From NCBI GenBank assembly GCA_022419385.1, contig JAJUBI010000002.1, forward strand, positions 3,782,001 to 3,846,000: 64,000 nucleotides of DNA, written 5' to 3'. The position numbers and the translations under genes are program-made. How positions within the stretch are numbered: position 1 is the first letter of the stretch; each line of letters starts with the position of its first letter. This document shows positions 22,312 through 32,983 of the stretch, in pieces. The notes beneath the pieces are model-generated. The model was given only the letters and a program-made list of their open reading frames with translations, did no database searches and was not told where the DNA came from. Origin of the DNA: Paraconiothyrium sp. Pb-2020 (Eukaryota > Ascomycota > Dothideomycetes > Pleosporales > Didymosphaeriaceae).

Positions 22312-24864
22312 CTATATCCAGCCCGGTGGCGGCTTCTGCTTCCGTACGATTGGAGACAACACATGTCCTGAAATTCGCCAACCCTTCGTAGGAAGCATTC
22401 TGACATTCAATTCTTTTGCCTTGGATCGTGGTGTACCGTGCCCTTGCGACGCTGTGATTTTCCGCTGCATTTCGTCGGGTAATCCGTAGAGAAGCGTCGC
22501 AATAGCGGAGTTCTTCCAAACACCGACCCGATCCTTCTCCATTGACGTACGTATCACAGTTCCCGCTAGAAAGACCAAAGTTAACCCAAGCAATCCGATA
22601 GGCAGAGTGAGCCACACCCAGCGAACCTCAATGTATGTTTCCTCATTGAATGACTTTCCGAAGATCGTGTCGTTGGCTGCCTGCCGCATGATGTTCGTCA
22701 TGACTGTTGCGAGTCTTTCCATTCGGTATGTGACGTTGTTTGGTGCAGACCAAGGGTTTTCCGGGAACTCCCGTAACCAAGGATTCTCGTCCCAAAACAT
22801 GAACTTCATATATTGTCGTGAAGCGTTGTTGGCGAGTGTCGCGAATGATGGTAGATAGTCGTCGAAAATGGAGAGGATATTGAAAGCAGTCTGGTTGGAC
22901 ATCCCGTAATTGGTAGTGTTGCCCTGGCCATCAAGGGAGTGGGGATTGATGGTGATGTCCTGTAGGTATTGCACTTTAGCAACTTCATCTGTAGAATCAG
23001 AGTCGGGTTTGATAGAGGTCCACGGAAATGGCCCCGTAGTCGTGTTGATGAAGCGATCCTGGACAATTTCGGTATACGTAGCCTCATTATACGTAGACTT
23101 GATCGTCTTAACGCACCATGACAAAACGCACTCCAACGCTCGTGGTTTCTGGTGGCGGAAAATACTTTTCACGACACTCTCCTGGTCTTGTCCTTCTGCA
23201 GTTGACACAACCACGAAATTGATGAGTGGGTTCCGGATATGCTTGAAGTTGATGGAGCCGCCAAACAGAGGTTTTCTATTCACGTTGCCGATGAGTGGCA
23301 ACGCGCGCGTGGTCAGAATCTCGCCAGAGGATCGATTTGTGAGGGAGTTCACTTGGTACCCCAGCATGAGCATAGGGCTTTCGCTTGTCGCATTGAAAAA
23401 CCACCCACACATGGTTCCGTTCTCATACGGAACATACTGAGTTGAATTTTGGACCCAGTCCAATTTTGTAGAAAGGCAGCCAAAATCCAGCATATGGACC
23501 ACATCTGAACACTCGCTACAGACGCCAAGCGTTTCATAGGGCTCCCAGGTACAATCGCTTGTTGAGCAAGATAGAGGTATCTCTGTCTGAGTTCCGTTTC
23601 CAACTTGGTACTGTGGGACTCCAAAATCGAGAAAGGATTGATCGATTACCGCCTTCATGTCCAAATCTGGGTTCATGACCTCTTGTCCTGCTTGAAAGGT
23701 TCTGGCAGTATCTAGCTCATAGCGCACGGCTCTGGGGATGGAGCTGTTCTGTACTTGAAGCACCGTTCGTTGGGGATAGCGAACCACTTGCTGAAAGAAA
23801 GGATCCATTGCCATTACGAATATTGTTATGGCCGCACCTAGCGCAGCAAGTGTCGTGCCTTTCGTACGAACGAGAAGCATAACAGACCCCCAAGGACCTC
23901 GAGATGCATTGTCGAATAGTTCGAAATCCCACATTTTCTTTGAACGGCCTTGGAACCAGCTCCATTTCAGCTGTCCAAGGGCTTCAGAAACTGGAAGCAT
24001 AAGCGAAGCCGAGGCGATTCTCGAGAGGGTAGCGATGTAGGCGTTCAGTGTGATATTCATAGGCCAGTGGCTCGGCAAGGGTTTGTTCTGCAAGAAGAAC
24101 AATAATACGATTATTGCGCACATACACAGTGCACTCAGTAGCCAGCTGATGATTTCCAAAAGCCAGCGCTTCACAACGTTGCTCGATGCGCTGTATTTCC
24201 AAAGCTTTTGCTCAATACCCTCTGCAAGGTTTGGTGTCGAACTCTTCTTGATGGGCTCACCTTTCTCGGCTTTAGCGAGCTGTTCGCCGCCCGGGGATCG
24301 TATTGGGCTCGGATCGGGGTTGAATGGGGCGTCTGTTATTCCAAGCCCCATGTCGCTCTTCTTCGTAGGCGCACAATCGTCTACAGGTGTATTTGGGATC
24401 GACGACCCGCTGGTGAAACTTCTCCGCCCTGAGTCATCTTCATGTATTGTCGTTACTGGCGAAAGAGGAGAGAACGTTACTCGACGAGTTCGCACGCGTG
24501 CTCTGCCCTGCTCATTGGATTGAACGTCGAACCGAAGTGCAGGACGAGGAGGCTGAGGCCGATGCCAGCGGCGTGGCGTTTCCAGGTGAAGCACTGGTAC
24601 TGCTAGGTTTCTTGAGGAAGCAACAGGCAAGGCGGTCGCTTGGTAGGAGGGAGGCGCTACGAGACTTCCTGAAGAAGCGGCGGGCGAGGCGGTTGAACGA
24701 TAGGACGGAGGTGCCGGGGAGGTTGTCGTGATGCAGTGGATGGGATGATCTCTCGAGTTGAGATCACAGGTTGGACATATTTGCTCACGTTCGTTGCCTG
24801 TGTCAAGGTATATCGGGATTTGCGGATTGCGAGACCAGAACGGGGATACAGGAAGTTTAGACAT
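22312..24864 (-). CDS. DUF3176 family membrane protein
   Basis: A single exon of 850 residues. DUF3176 proteins are abundant in filamentous ascomycetes and have no known function. The first 230 residues are cytoplasmic-type, Pro/Ser-rich, with an imperfect repeat of PPSYxxTAxPxASS at about residues 52-85. The DUF3176 core begins with a membrane segment at about 235-257, then the conserved stretch SHWPMNITLNAYIATLSR, a second hydrophobic region, the signature FDNASRGPWGS (about 317-327) and another membrane segment (about 337-353) leading to MDPFFQQVVRYP. A large, Cys-containing, N-glycosylation-rich loop follows, and a last membrane helix (LTLPIGLLGLTLVFLAG) lies near residue 780. Start is the ATG at 24864. 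It is convergent with the repeat precursor; nothing shows the two work together. Confidence 0.88.
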   Translation of the reverse strand: MSKLPVSPFWSRNPQIPIYLDTGNEREQICPTCDLNSRDHPIHCITTTSPAPPSYRSTASPAASSGSLVAPPSYQATALPVASSRNLAVPVLHLETPRRWHRPQPPRPALRFDVQSNEQGRARVRTRRVTFSPLSPVTTIHEDDSGRRSFTSGSSIPNTPVDDCAPTKKSDMGLGITDAPFNPDPSPIRSPGGEQLAKAEKGEPIKKSSTPNLAEGIEQKLWKYSASSNVVKRWLLEIISWLLSALCMCAIIVLLFFLQNKPLPSHWPMNITLNAYIATLSRIASASLMLPVSEALGQLKWSWFQGRSKKMWDFELFDNASRGPWGSVMLLVRTKGTTLAALGAAITIFVMAMDPFFQQVVRYPQRTVLQVQNSSIPRAVRYELDTARTFQAGQEVMNPDLDMKAVIDQSFLDFGVPQYQVGNGTQTEIPLSCSTSDCTWEPYETLGVCSECSDVVHMLDFGCLSTKLDWVQNSTQYVPYENGTMCGWFFNATSESPMLMLGYQVNSLTNRSSGEILTTRALPLIGNVNRKPLFGGSINFKHIRNPLINFVVVSTAEGQDQESVVKSIFRHQKPRALECVLSWCVKTIKSTYNEATYTEIVQDRFINTTTGPFPWTSIKPDSDSTDEVAKVQYLQDITINPHSLDGQGNTTNYGMSNQTAFNILSIFDDYLPSFATLANNASRQYMKFMFWDENPWLREFPENPWSAPNNVTYRMERLATVMTNIMRQAANDTIFGKSFNEETYIEVRWVWLTLPIGLLGLTLVFLAGTVIRTSMEKDRVGVWKNSAIATLLYGLPDEMQRKITASQGHGTPRSKAKELNVRMLPTKGWRISGHVLSPIVRKQKPPPGWI

Positions 24865-26771
24865 CGTCCAGGTAATGGAAATAACGTGACGGGTAGGAGA
24901 TGTTCAAGCAGAGTGCCAGATCTATGGCTCTATTGCATGAACAGTAGACGTGTTACGAAAGATCAAGCGCAAAGCGAAGGTAAATGAATTGCTGGACCAG
25001 TCCGGGAAAGGTATGTAGGGCATGGAGGAGGATAGGGAATAAACAGTTGTCAATCGAGTGGCAAGGTATGAGGCATAACGGATACAGGTTACTTGACCTA
25101 TGCTTGCTGATCTTCCCGAAATGCAGTTGCCGCTCAGAGCCTCCAGTCGTGGTAAAGCCTACGCGCAGAGTTCGGCCTACGCCTCAATCCTACATGTTAG
25201 GTGAATCGGTTGAAAAAAGAACAACGTTAACAGTAGGAGATGCAGGAAGTTGAGCTTAGCTTCCGGTCGATGCGCTAAAGACCATGCAACCCAATGGAGG
25301 CCCCGTATAAGCGCTGGGATGGATGCTTTGTTTGAGAACACGTGCAGGCGCCGGTGGCTCAAACCACTACCGAGGCATGGCATGTAGATCTGATACAGAA
25401 AGGCAACCCGCCTGTTCCTGACGAGGCGGCGTAGGCAAAAATTGCCGCCGGAAAGGTAGAAGATATCATGCAACAAAGTGGAGTGCTGCGCGAGCGATTG
25501 GCGGTGATTGCTCGGTGTCGCCGCGGGAGATTTACGCGCCGGGTTTGTGTGGAGCCTCTATTGATTGGCCAGACACGCGCGCTCTTCTCGATGGTCAACA
25601 AGATGTAATACTTATCGATGTTGTTCAACGCTGGCCTGGTAGCTTGCATCGAGGAAACGACAAAGAATGATAAAGCGACAGATTTCTAGCCTTGCGCTGG
25701 AGAAACGGTGGCTCTATTAAGTTTGTCCGATAAACGCAAGTCGTGTACGCGCCCATTCCATTGAACATGCTTCCTTGATCTATTTTCGGCGCGTAGATGC
25801 CGGCCTTTCGACGTTGATCAGGTTGCAGCTGCAAGTTTCTGCGCGCGATCGGATCCACAATAGGGCTGCATGCTTCCTCAGCCGTCGACAGGTTCATTCG
25901 CGGACACGTCACCCAAGAACGAATTAACTTGCGATGTACAAGCTCCCGGGGTTTCTCTCACAGACATCTTCTGATAGGCAGTTGTTTAGTAGATCACACG
26001 TGAAACATCAAAAGACACCAATGAGAACTATAAACTGGAGTGGATTCGATGTTTTTCTCATTTATCTAGGTCGTTATTCCAGGATTCAGCAACAAAACAA
26101 ACACATCGCATAGGACCTGCAGGTATCTTCGCCCCAGCATCAAGATTATCCGACCTCCGCACTTCCAAAACTTCAATGGGTATAAAACGCCGAGCGAACA
26201 CGCAACCAAGGGCCCTCCAAACCAAAATAAGCCTCGAACACGGTGTGCCCCGCAGCACTCGAGAGGCGATTTTTTAGAACACTCTACTTTCAGTTGGTGA
26301 TGTGTTTTTTATCGCCGTTCTCTGTTATCTCGTCCTGACAACGCGCCTTCGATGTAATCATAAGAGTGCGGGGATGAGAAGGAAAGAAAAATAAATCATA
26401 TAAAGGAAATTGTCCCAACCGCAGCGGAACATCCTCGCAGTAGTCATACAAAATGAGCGTAGCCACTCTATTGGTCCCGCGTCAAAGGAGAAATAATACC
26501 AACCGTAAAAATCAAGCCGAAGAATCTGTAGCAAGGCACAGCGGCCACACCGAGAGGAGGATGTTGTAGTGGCTCTCAACTCGATCGATGCGGCATCTGG
26601 CGCTGCTAAAAGCACCCATCCATATGTCGTGTCCTGTAACCAAGTCGATGAAAGATTGCGAGTAGCGCGTAAAACCGTTCTTGTATTGACAATGCCAAAG
26701 CACGTTGTGATATTGTCGAGTCTGACCTCCTGATCGACTCAAACATGCCCACAGTCTTGACTGTGACTAAT
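24865..26771. other. intergenic
   Basis: About 1.9 kb upstream of the DUF3176 gene and downstream of a tiny ORF. No domain, RNA gene or repeat seen. The part at 26340-26420 is AT-rich and could be a 3' end region. Confidence 0.45.
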
Positions 26772-26924
26772 CTAGTGAGAGCCAGCGGGCAGATGTGTGA
26801 CGGGCTTCAGTTCGGGTCGTTTGCGCTTTGCCCCGTCTTCATCCGTTGTTGTTCCATTGTTTGTCCTTGGTGATTCAAATTCGGCTTGTGGAGTAACAGA
26901 TGATGTTGGCGGAGTTGTCGTCAT
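26772..26924 (-). CDS. small 50-residue ORF with its own TATA box
   Basis: The frame reads from ATG at 26924 to TAG at 26772 (50 residues). The peptide is Thr/Pro/Ser-rich at the start and ends with a basic, possibly nuclear-targeting patch DGAKRKRPELKPVTHLP. On the minus strand a TATAAA (plus-strand 26988-26993) lies about 65 bp upstream and the leader between is CT-rich, the pattern of a strongly or inducibly transcribed fungal gene. No family recognised. It may be a complete small protein or the first exon of a longer one; no convincing donor was found before the stop. Confidence 0.4.
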   Translation of the reverse strand: MTTTPPTSSVTPQAEFESPRTNNGTTTDEDGAKRKRPELKPVTHLPAGSH

Positions 26925-26987
26925 GGAATTAAGACAGGGCGTGTATGGGAGAAAGGCAGAAAGATGGGGTTTCTATGTCGGATGGTG

Positions 26988-26993
26988 TTTATA
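26988..26993 (-). promoter_or_regulatory. TATA box of the small ORF
   Basis: TATAAA on the minus strand, followed by a C/T-rich leader and an ATG about 65 bp downstream. Position relative to the ATG is the only support. Confidence 0.4.
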
Positions 26994-27197
26994 GCAGCAG
27001 CTATCATCGCAGATTCGAGCGGACTGATTCCAATGGCCTGGCATGCAAGCTCCTTTATTGCGGCACATAGAGATGGTCCAGTTCGGGTGCAGTAGAATCT
27101 TCGGCAGTCAAGATAAATGAAAGGTTGAACGGATTGCTGCGGCCATATACAGATACACGTGTGAACAAAATCTCGGCATCATCGAAACAGGTGCACA

Positions 27198-30100
27198 CTA
27201 TGAGAAATTGTACAAGAGCGGCTTTTTCTTATCGCCCCAAAGCTCTGGGTCTCGAAATGGAATCGAAGCATCCAGCTTAGCGAGATTGCGGGCACGTTCC
27301 CCATAGACGTAATACGTCTGCGGCTGGCCAAAGGCATTCAGTGTGGTGAGAAGGTAGCGATCTTCTCTAAAAGCCGTATGCGGAGCGAACGGTACGGTCG
27401 ATTGGTGAGTGTAACGCTTATGGCGAGGAGCGGATGAGTATGAGTGCCCCGACGAACCACGACGGTACACCAATGGTGAGGGGCATGGTTGCATGTACGG
27501 TGGTAAGCGAGCAGCGGAAGGGTCGCCGTGGGAATCTTCAGGGGCAGGTAAGCTTGCTCCACGTACATGTTGCATGTTCGAAGGAGGTCCCGAAGAGCTC
27601 GGAGCAACATTCGTTAACGTAGCTAACGAGCCTGCATCATTATTAGCAGTCTGTGGCGACCGGTTGCCCTCATGCTGCTCGTGCTCGGCGGGTTGCACCG
27701 GTTTGATGCAACTGCAGGCTGCAGCAACACCCTGTGCGGCTAAACCCACCGCATTGCAAAGGGCGTTTAGGACCCCGGGAGTGTATTTCAGACAAGCTCG
27801 ACCAGTTGGACTCAAAACGTGGTAATAGAGTCCCAGAAGCAGTATAATCAACAAAGACCAAACGAGCTGATACCACGGCGTATTTCCATGGAGATGGTTG
27901 GGTAAGTTGACATGTTCAGTGGTGCTATCCACTACAACCGGAGGACTAAGATTGGTCGGTTGCGTCTGGGTTTTCACCCCGTTCTTCGCTTTCAGCTCTG
28001 CCAACGGGTTACGGAGAGCAAAACGCTGGGCTTCGGTGTTTATATTTTGGTTGCGAATAATGCCAGGGGAAACAAGGACCTCGTCAGATACATTTGTGGG
28101 CGCCTGTTCATCCTCCAAGACACCCTCATTTTGAGGAGAATCAGTTGCGACGGGGGCCGGCGTTTGTTCTAGGATACCTGGGACTGAAATCACTTCGTCC
28201 AGTGGACCCACATCGACAGACTGAGCCGTATAGGAACGTGACGAGTCAGTGGACTCACGGGTAATCGCCTGTTGTCCCACATTTGCGCTTCCAGCATTAG
28301 ATAGGAACGTCCCGATGACGGCTGGCTTGTAGATCGGTACTTGGACGTCGACATCTTCTTTAACAGCCTGTGTCTGTTCCTTCTGATGAGAGGATATTGG
28401 AACGTGGAAAGCAGAAAATGGATTCTTAGTGAGGGAAATGGAGGAAGTTGTGAAGGGGCCTGAAATACTCGTTGAAGAGCCCTGCTGTCCAATAGCCATA
28501 AGTGCGCGTACAGCATGGTACTCCGCCGAGAAGTCTGCGCTGGAGACATCATTTCCATATTTTCGTGTTTTCTGGGGGTGGTGTTCGACATAACTCGGCT
28601 CTCGAGCGCCCGCTTGGAATACGAGTCGATAGCCGCCGCCAGGAAGCGGCTCCCGGTCAAAAAACATCGAGGAAGGTGTAGTCTTCTTGCGATCTGTACT
28701 GCTACGACTAACGCGCTGTGGATTACGGGAGGTTGCAGCATTGATTGTACGTCGTCCCTCCTGTAGCAAAGGCATTATTGTACCCCGATTTGCAGCAGGC
28801 GGAGGGAATCCATCCTTCCCATCTTTGGCAGCAAGTGCCTGAGGCTCATCCAGCTCCTTTGACTGACTGTTGCCGCCTTGAATTCGTTGCCGGTCTTGAT
28901 TAGTGGGAACCTTCCGTGGAGAGGCGACTTCGCTCGACTCAAAATTGGCACTGGAGGCGCGCTGCGAAGTGTTGGCTGTGGTAGAGCCCGCGCCAGCCTG
29001 TTGAGCTGCAACTTTGGTCGGAGCAACAGGTTCCTTGTGGATAGTACGATCGTGAAACACTCCCATATCAGTGGGGACGTGGCCATCCGTGGTAGAGGGA
29101 ATGCCATCGCTTGAACGATTATTGGCGTCGGAAGGCGAGGCATCGGGTTTGAGGGGACTAAAAGACTGAGTATTGACATTAGCCTCGTCATCATGAGCGC
29201 TGTTTTGCTCATCATCGGTATTTGACTCAGAATCGTTTTGAGTCGATCTAAACCCCTGTAAGACAGAAACTGCTTGCTCAAGAATTGCCATCTCAATTTC
29301 ATATTTATCCTCGACAGTGACAGCACCTTGCGGGGGGACAGCAGCGGTTGGTTTGGCCACGACGTCGATGGTGTTCGATCCAGCAACAGGAGTTTGTGGA
29401 TACTCGAGGTGTGCATTGCCTTCAGTATCACGAGCTTGAGGCTTCTGGCTTGTGAGACAATTATATCCAGGAAGGACATTCTGAGTTAATCTTGGAATGG
29501 TGTGCGACTCAGAATTATCGATTTCAATGCTGCCGACCTCCTCGGGTATCTCCTCAGGGTCGTCGATTTCCATGCTGCCAACCTCCTCAGGTACCTCCTC
29601 AGGATCGTCGGTTTCCATATTGTCAGGCTCCTCGCCATCGGAGACAGACATCTCGATTTCTCGTGAGCTGGCAGTGTCTTCTGGAGATACTACTGCGGTG
29701 TCGTCTTCGCCATTCGAGTAGCCCCCCATTTCAGTGTCGTCTATGAGGCCAAAGGTATCCTGTGCAGGTAGCGGTGCCGGTCCATGTTGGCTGGGCGCGC
29801 CGATAGGCAACAATGGCTGTGGACCAAGACCTGCAGTAGGCCCGACAGTAAGAGAGGACGTGTTGATGAGAGGAACATTGGTGGTAGTGAAGGCCAGAAA
29901 TGGTGTTTGCGAACTAAGATTGACAGCGGGAGCCGAAATCTCGACATCTTTCATGTCTTCATTCTCTGGAGCTGGATCGCTATCATTTTGCGCTTGAGGT
30001 AATGCGAAGGAAGTTGGCACGTCATTTAGTGTTCCAGAACCGGTATTCTGATTGCCGGATGATACAGGCCCGATCTCTGTTCCGCTCATGTGTGAATCTA

Positions 30101-31361
30101 GATACCCGATCGCTGGTCCATCGTTCAGTGGCCCAGCAGTTGATGGATTCTCATCCACCGTTTGAGCATCTTCTATCGAGGTTGCTGCAGGTGGCTTCGA
30201 ACCAGGCGTAATTGGTGGCAATGTGAATTGTGAGGTTTGTTCTGCGGAAATGCGCTCAATATCGCTTGAATGGATATCCTCATGGATTTCCGAATTCCAG
30301 TATACATGGAGCTTCCCATCCTCGTACTCCATCACCACTGTACCACGATTCCCTGCAAATCGGCCATTTAGCACCTGGACGGTCTTGCCGACAAGAGAAT
30401 CTTGCTCATGGACACCTAACGATGCGAGCCACTGGTAGAATGTGGCCCGATCATCCTTCGCTTCGGCTTCTTTGTCTTCCAAGATGCGTTTCACATGGCT
30501 ACGATAAGCTTCACTTCCCTCAAGCTTTGTGCTTTCGTACGCGCTCTGTTCGAGAGAGGCCTTGGCTTTTTGACGTTGAGTTTGAGACAAGCGGCGACCT
30601 GTGATATCTTCCACAGGTATGCCATTGTCTATTCGCATGATCGACTGAAGGATCAGACTCTTCATAGCCATCCGATCATCGCTGGAGACATAGGGGAATT
30701 GACGCACGCCGTTGCGCCCAACCACGGTCGGAATACCCATACCTCGGTTCTCGGAGATCACTTTCGTGACTAGATCGTATGAAGAAGACTCACAGGGCGA
30801 TGAATGCTCTTTGTGCACCCAGTCGACAAATTGCATCTGGTCATCGCTAATGCGAGACTTATCGCGTTTGTACTTTGCTTCATACTGTTGGAAATGAACC
30901 AAAAATCCCTCAGCTCTCTTGCACACGGCTTTTAATACAACAAGGTGGTCTGCCGCAACAAGCCCAGAATGCTGACGTACCAAGGCCTTCTGTGTCTCGA
31001 CGACCTCATTGAGCTTGTCTAGAGACAAGTGAGCCTTCCGGAGATAGAAAGAGTAGTAGAGATTGCTATTGAGGGTCTCCATGATGGACCGCAACTTTTT
31101 CTCCGCTTCCCGTATTTGAGCCTTTAGAGAGAGACCTGGAGCATTGGCAGCAGTGACATCTACCACAACAGCAGTGTCATCTGCTCCAGCTTCTTCAAGT
31201 ATGGCAAGGAATTGTGATTTCCTACCAGAGAACTGAGATAGACCCGACTGGGACGCAGATGAGCCTTGCATAATTCGAGCAGTATTGGTATTGGCGTTGG
31301 TGACCGGCATGCGCGCGCCCTGTCCAGGTGAACAGCCGAGCGTGAACGGTGAGCTCTGCAT
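27198..31361 (-). CDS. large hypothetical protein with C-terminal membrane segment
   Basis: I do not recognise this 1387-residue protein as a named family. The frame is open to 31625, but that start is GTG; the first ATG is at 31361 (MQSSPFTLGC). Residues about 30-320 are helical and conserved-looking, followed by a short beta-rich stretch (SLVGKTVQVLNGRFAGNRGTV..YEDGKLHVYW) that looks like a KOW/SH3-type barrel. A very long acidic, Ser/Thr-rich disordered region follows and contains a tandem acidic repeat (DDPEEVPEEVGSMEI, DDPEEIPEEVGSIEI). A single membrane helix (LVWSLLIILLLGLYYHVLS) lies near residue 1165-1185 with a Cys-rich stretch after it and a Tyr-rich tail ending PLLYNFS. This suggests a tail-anchored-like or bitopic protein of internal membranes; the function is unknown. 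No introns are needed. Confidence 0.75.
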   Translation of the reverse strand: MQSSPFTLGCSPGQGARMPVTNANTNTARIMQGSSASQSGLSQFSGRKSQFLAILEEAGADDTAVVVDVTAANAPGLSLKAQIREAEKKLRSIMETLNSNLYYSFYLRKAHLSLDKLNEVVETQKALVRQHSGLVAADHLVVLKAVCKRAEGFLVHFQQYEAKYKRDKSRISDDQMQFVDWVHKEHSSPCESSSYDLVTKVISENRGMGIPTVVGRNGVRQFPYVSSDDRMAMKSLILQSIMRIDNGIPVEDITGRRLSQTQRQKAKASLEQSAYESTKLEGSEAYRSHVKRILEDKEAEAKDDRATFYQWLASLGVHEQDSLVGKTVQVLNGRFAGNRGTVVMEYEDGKLHVYWNSEIHEDIHSSDIERISAEQTSQFTLPPITPGSKPPAATSIEDAQTVDENPSTAGPLNDGPAIGYLDSHMSGTEIGPVSSGNQNTGSGTLNDVPTSFALPQAQNDSDPAPENEDMKDVEISAPAVNLSSQTPFLAFTTTNVPLINTSSLTVGPTAGLGPQPLLPIGAPSQHGPAPLPAQDTFGLIDDTEMGGYSNGEDDTAVVSPEDTASSREIEMSVSDGEEPDNMETDDPEEVPEEVGSMEIDDPEEIPEEVGSIEIDNSESHTIPRLTQNVLPGYNCLTSQKPQARDTEGNAHLEYPQTPVAGSNTIDVVAKPTAAVPPQGAVTVEDKYEIEMAILEQAVSVLQGFRSTQNDSESNTDDEQNSAHDDEANVNTQSFSPLKPDASPSDANNRSSDGIPSTTDGHVPTDMGVFHDRTIHKEPVAPTKVAAQQAGAGSTTANTSQRASSANFESSEVASPRKVPTNQDRQRIQGGNSQSKELDEPQALAAKDGKDGFPPPAANRGTIMPLLQEGRRTINAATSRNPQRVSRSSTDRKKTTPSSMFFDREPLPGGGYRLVFQAGAREPSYVEHHPQKTRKYGNDVSSADFSAEYHAVRALMAIGQQGSSTSISGPFTTSSISLTKNPFSAFHVPISSHQKEQTQAVKEDVDVQVPIYKPAVIGTFLSNAGSANVGQQAITRESTDSSRSYTAQSVDVGPLDEVISVPGILEQTPAPVATDSPQNEGVLEDEQAPTNVSDEVLVSPGIIRNQNINTEAQRFALRNPLAELKAKNGVKTQTQPTNLSPPVVVDSTTEHVNLPNHLHGNTPWYQLVWSLLIILLLGLYYHVLSPTGRACLKYTPGVLNALCNAVGLAAQGVAAACSCIKPVQPAEHEQHEGNRSPQTANNDAGSLATLTNVAPSSSGPPSNMQHVRGASLPAPEDSHGDPSAARLPPYMQPCPSPLVYRRGSSGHSYSSAPRHKRYTHQSTVPFAPHTAFREDRYLLTTLNAFGQPQTYYVYGERARNLAKLDASIPFRDPELWGDKKKPLLYNFS

Positions 31362-32983
31362 CGCGCCACTGGCAAGATCGCGAGTTGACGAACGGAGTCG
31401 GGTGATGTGGAGGATCTGTTCAAAGAAGTAGTGACGGCGACAGGATCTGTACGAGGTGTATTGACGCAGCAATGAGGGTCGATATGACGTGGGGTTTGGT
31501 GTGAGTGAGGTAAATGCGCTCGAGGCGCGAGGGTCGCGGATTGGTGAAAATGACTTCCCTGCTGCGCAGTCTGGTTGAACGGCAAAGATCAAGGTGCGGT
31601 CGGGCGACGGGCAGGCGATGGGCACGATATCAACAGGCGTCTGTGAGGGGAAAATCGTAAAGAGTGGTGCTTACCGCGGGGGCACCGGGGGTTTACGCAG
31701 ATGTTGATCACGCTGTATCGACGGCGGGGTTGAGCGTCTGCGTGTGCGGTGCGGAGCATATCCTGCTGCGAGGGCAGCGTATCATTTATCGCTTGCAGCG
31801 AAGCGCCAAGCATACCCAAGCCCAGCGCGCCGCAAGTGCCAAGAGGGTGAAATTCAACCCACGTGACGCGTTGCGCGGGCGCGATCGTGATCGTGATCAG
31901 TCATTTCAAGCTTGTGCCCTCAATTCCTCGAATTGTAGAAAGTAAATGTGAGCAACAAGCGCCATGCGTTAGTAGCATTGACGAACATGATGCCTGAGCC
32001 GAGGGAACGCATATCTGTTCGCATTAACGGTGAGTTCGCTGACTGCCTTGCACCGCTGCCTCCGTACATTAAGAGACACATACGCACTCTGAAGCTTGTG
32101 TACTATCATCTTGCTCAAAAGCTGCGAGTGTAGAAATTGAGATGCTTTGAAACCGTGTTTGGTCAGCACTTGCGTCTTGCGCCATGATGGAACCACGTGC
32201 CCTCGTCTGCTTGTTGGGGATGCCGAGCTCATGAGAGTACCTGTTATAACTCCGGTGAACTGTGGGATGTTGTATGATGTGTCTACTGTGTAGCGTAGAG
32301 TGCGTAATGCCAGATCCATCTCGTTTTCCTGTCACATGAGCCGCCTTTATGAGACGCACTGCTTCTCAGATTGGGCATGTACGTAATGTCCACTGTCAGC
32401 ACAAAGACACAGTGCCAGTCAATCTACATGCGCAATTTTCCGCGTCGAGTCTGACGCTCGAACGAGACGATAAGACCATATCCGTAGCCGTAATGATAGT
32501 AGCTAAGCTGATTTAGTCCTTGTTGTATAAGACGAACTGGAAGCTCGACTGGAACCCACTTGAGACATGTCGTACGCACTCCTCATGAAGCCGGGGTGAG
32601 ATCACCTGCCAGAGCGAGGGCTTGCAGAAACTCTCACCTCGCTTCTTCTTCCACTTGCCACTCAGATGCGCTCCATTGTCTAGGTCACGCATCGGCATGG
32701 AGGCGCACTCTCGAAATTTAAAGAGCGACAACAGATATGTCGTATCCAATCATTTATCTTTTCCGGAAGAGAGGCGTGGCCAGCATGTCCCTCTTGCCAG
32801 ACTGTATAATCCTATCTGCCAACGCAAACACATGGGAAACGGGGCAACGAACAAATAATCATAACATGGGTATCTGGCGCCAAACATCTTCTCTCTTGCA
32901 AATCCAAATGACCATACCTGCGCCAACTCCTAATACCGATCCCCGCGGTATCATATAGCAAACAAAGCGCTCGTTTCAAAGGG
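31362..32983. other. intergenic promoter region
   Basis: About 1.6 kb upstream of the 1387-residue gene and downstream of the BTB gene. Open frames are short and have no support. A small GATCGT repeat occurs near 31881-31899. Confidence 0.45.

Noticed and set aside
29492..29746. Repetitive plus-strand frame (CCQPPQVPPQDRRF-like)
   Set aside because: Antisense of the acidic tandem repeat in the 1387-residue protein.
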